Below the pieces are notes generated by a model. That model did no database searches, was not told where the DNA came from, and saw only the letters and a program-made list of their open reading frames with translations. Shown in pieces: positions 5,381-5,434 of a stretch of 5,434 nucleotides of DNA; within the stretch, counting starts at the first letter, position 1; the number at the start of each line of letters is the position of its first letter. The stretch is from assembly GCA_023426375.1 (NCBI GenBank), contig JAFAAV010000083.1, positions 1 through 5,434 on the forward strand, written 5' to 3'. The translations under genes were made by a program, and so were the position numbers. Origin of the DNA: Actinomycetes bacterium. GTDB taxonomy: Bacteria > Actinomycetota > Actinomycetes > Actinomycetales > Micrococcaceae.

Positions 5381-5434
5381 ATGATCAGCATCAATTCCCT
5401 CAAGGGACGCCGCGATCTGAAGCGGCCACTGGGT
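5381..5434 (+). CDS. Start of an unidentified gene (continues beyond right edge)
   Basis: An ATG at 5381 is preceded by GGAGG (5368-5372) with an 8-base gap, one of the best ribosome binding sites in the window. The frame stays open to the edge for 18 codons, MISINSLKGRRDLKRPLG. The peptide is basic and polar with no signal-peptide character, and it is too short to recognise. Its position 119 bp after guaD on the same strand suggests a further gene of the purine module, but this is context only. The gap is large enough for a separate promoter. Confidence 0.6.
   Translation, partial: MISINSLKGRRDLKRPLG

Noticed and set aside
1..5434. tRNA, rRNA, CRISPR array, insertion sequence or integrase
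   Set aside because: No cloverleaf, repeated spacer array, terminal inverted repeats or transposase motifs were seen on either strand.

Overview
The window is GC-rich, with GTG starts and strong third-position G/C bias. Its protein families (a WYL/YafY-type regulator, a DUF664 DinB-like protein of the kind linked to mycothiol, a DUF3052-like protein) point to an actinobacterium, plausibly of the Micrococcales. The genus cannot be fixed from sequence reading alone.

Left part (1-901): the 5' end of a YafY-type HTH/WYL transcriptional regulator runs off the left edge on the minus strand. It is divergent from a DinB/DUF664 family protein on the plus strand. A near-perfect 21-bp palindrome lies between their starts and is a candidate operator.

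Middle (940-2743, minus strand): an amidohydrolase carrying the signature residues of 8-oxoguanine deaminases is followed 28 bp downstream by a small DUF3052-like protein. The two probably form a two-gene operon, convergent with the DinB gene.

Right part (3140-5434, plus strand): divergent from the deaminase, across a 396-bp intergenic region, is an NCS2 (NAT) nucleobase permease of the xanthine/urate type. It is followed after 43 bp by a CDA-fold guanine deaminase (GuaD). About 120 bp further on, a new gene with a good ribosome binding site starts and runs off the right edge.

How the genes work together: GuaD converts guanine to xanthine, the amidohydrolase is predicted to convert 8-oxoguanine to urate, and the permease is predicted to move xanthine and/or urate. 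Together they look like an entry module for purine catabolism that handles both normal and oxidised guanine. No xanthine dehydrogenase or urate oxidase is visible here; they could lie outside the window. The most unusual non-coding signal is the 396-bp divergent region. It holds an AT-rich island, a plausible promoter for the permease, several inverted repeats, and a leader of roughly 160 nt that can fold into a stem with tandem G-A pairs and a GNRA-type loop.
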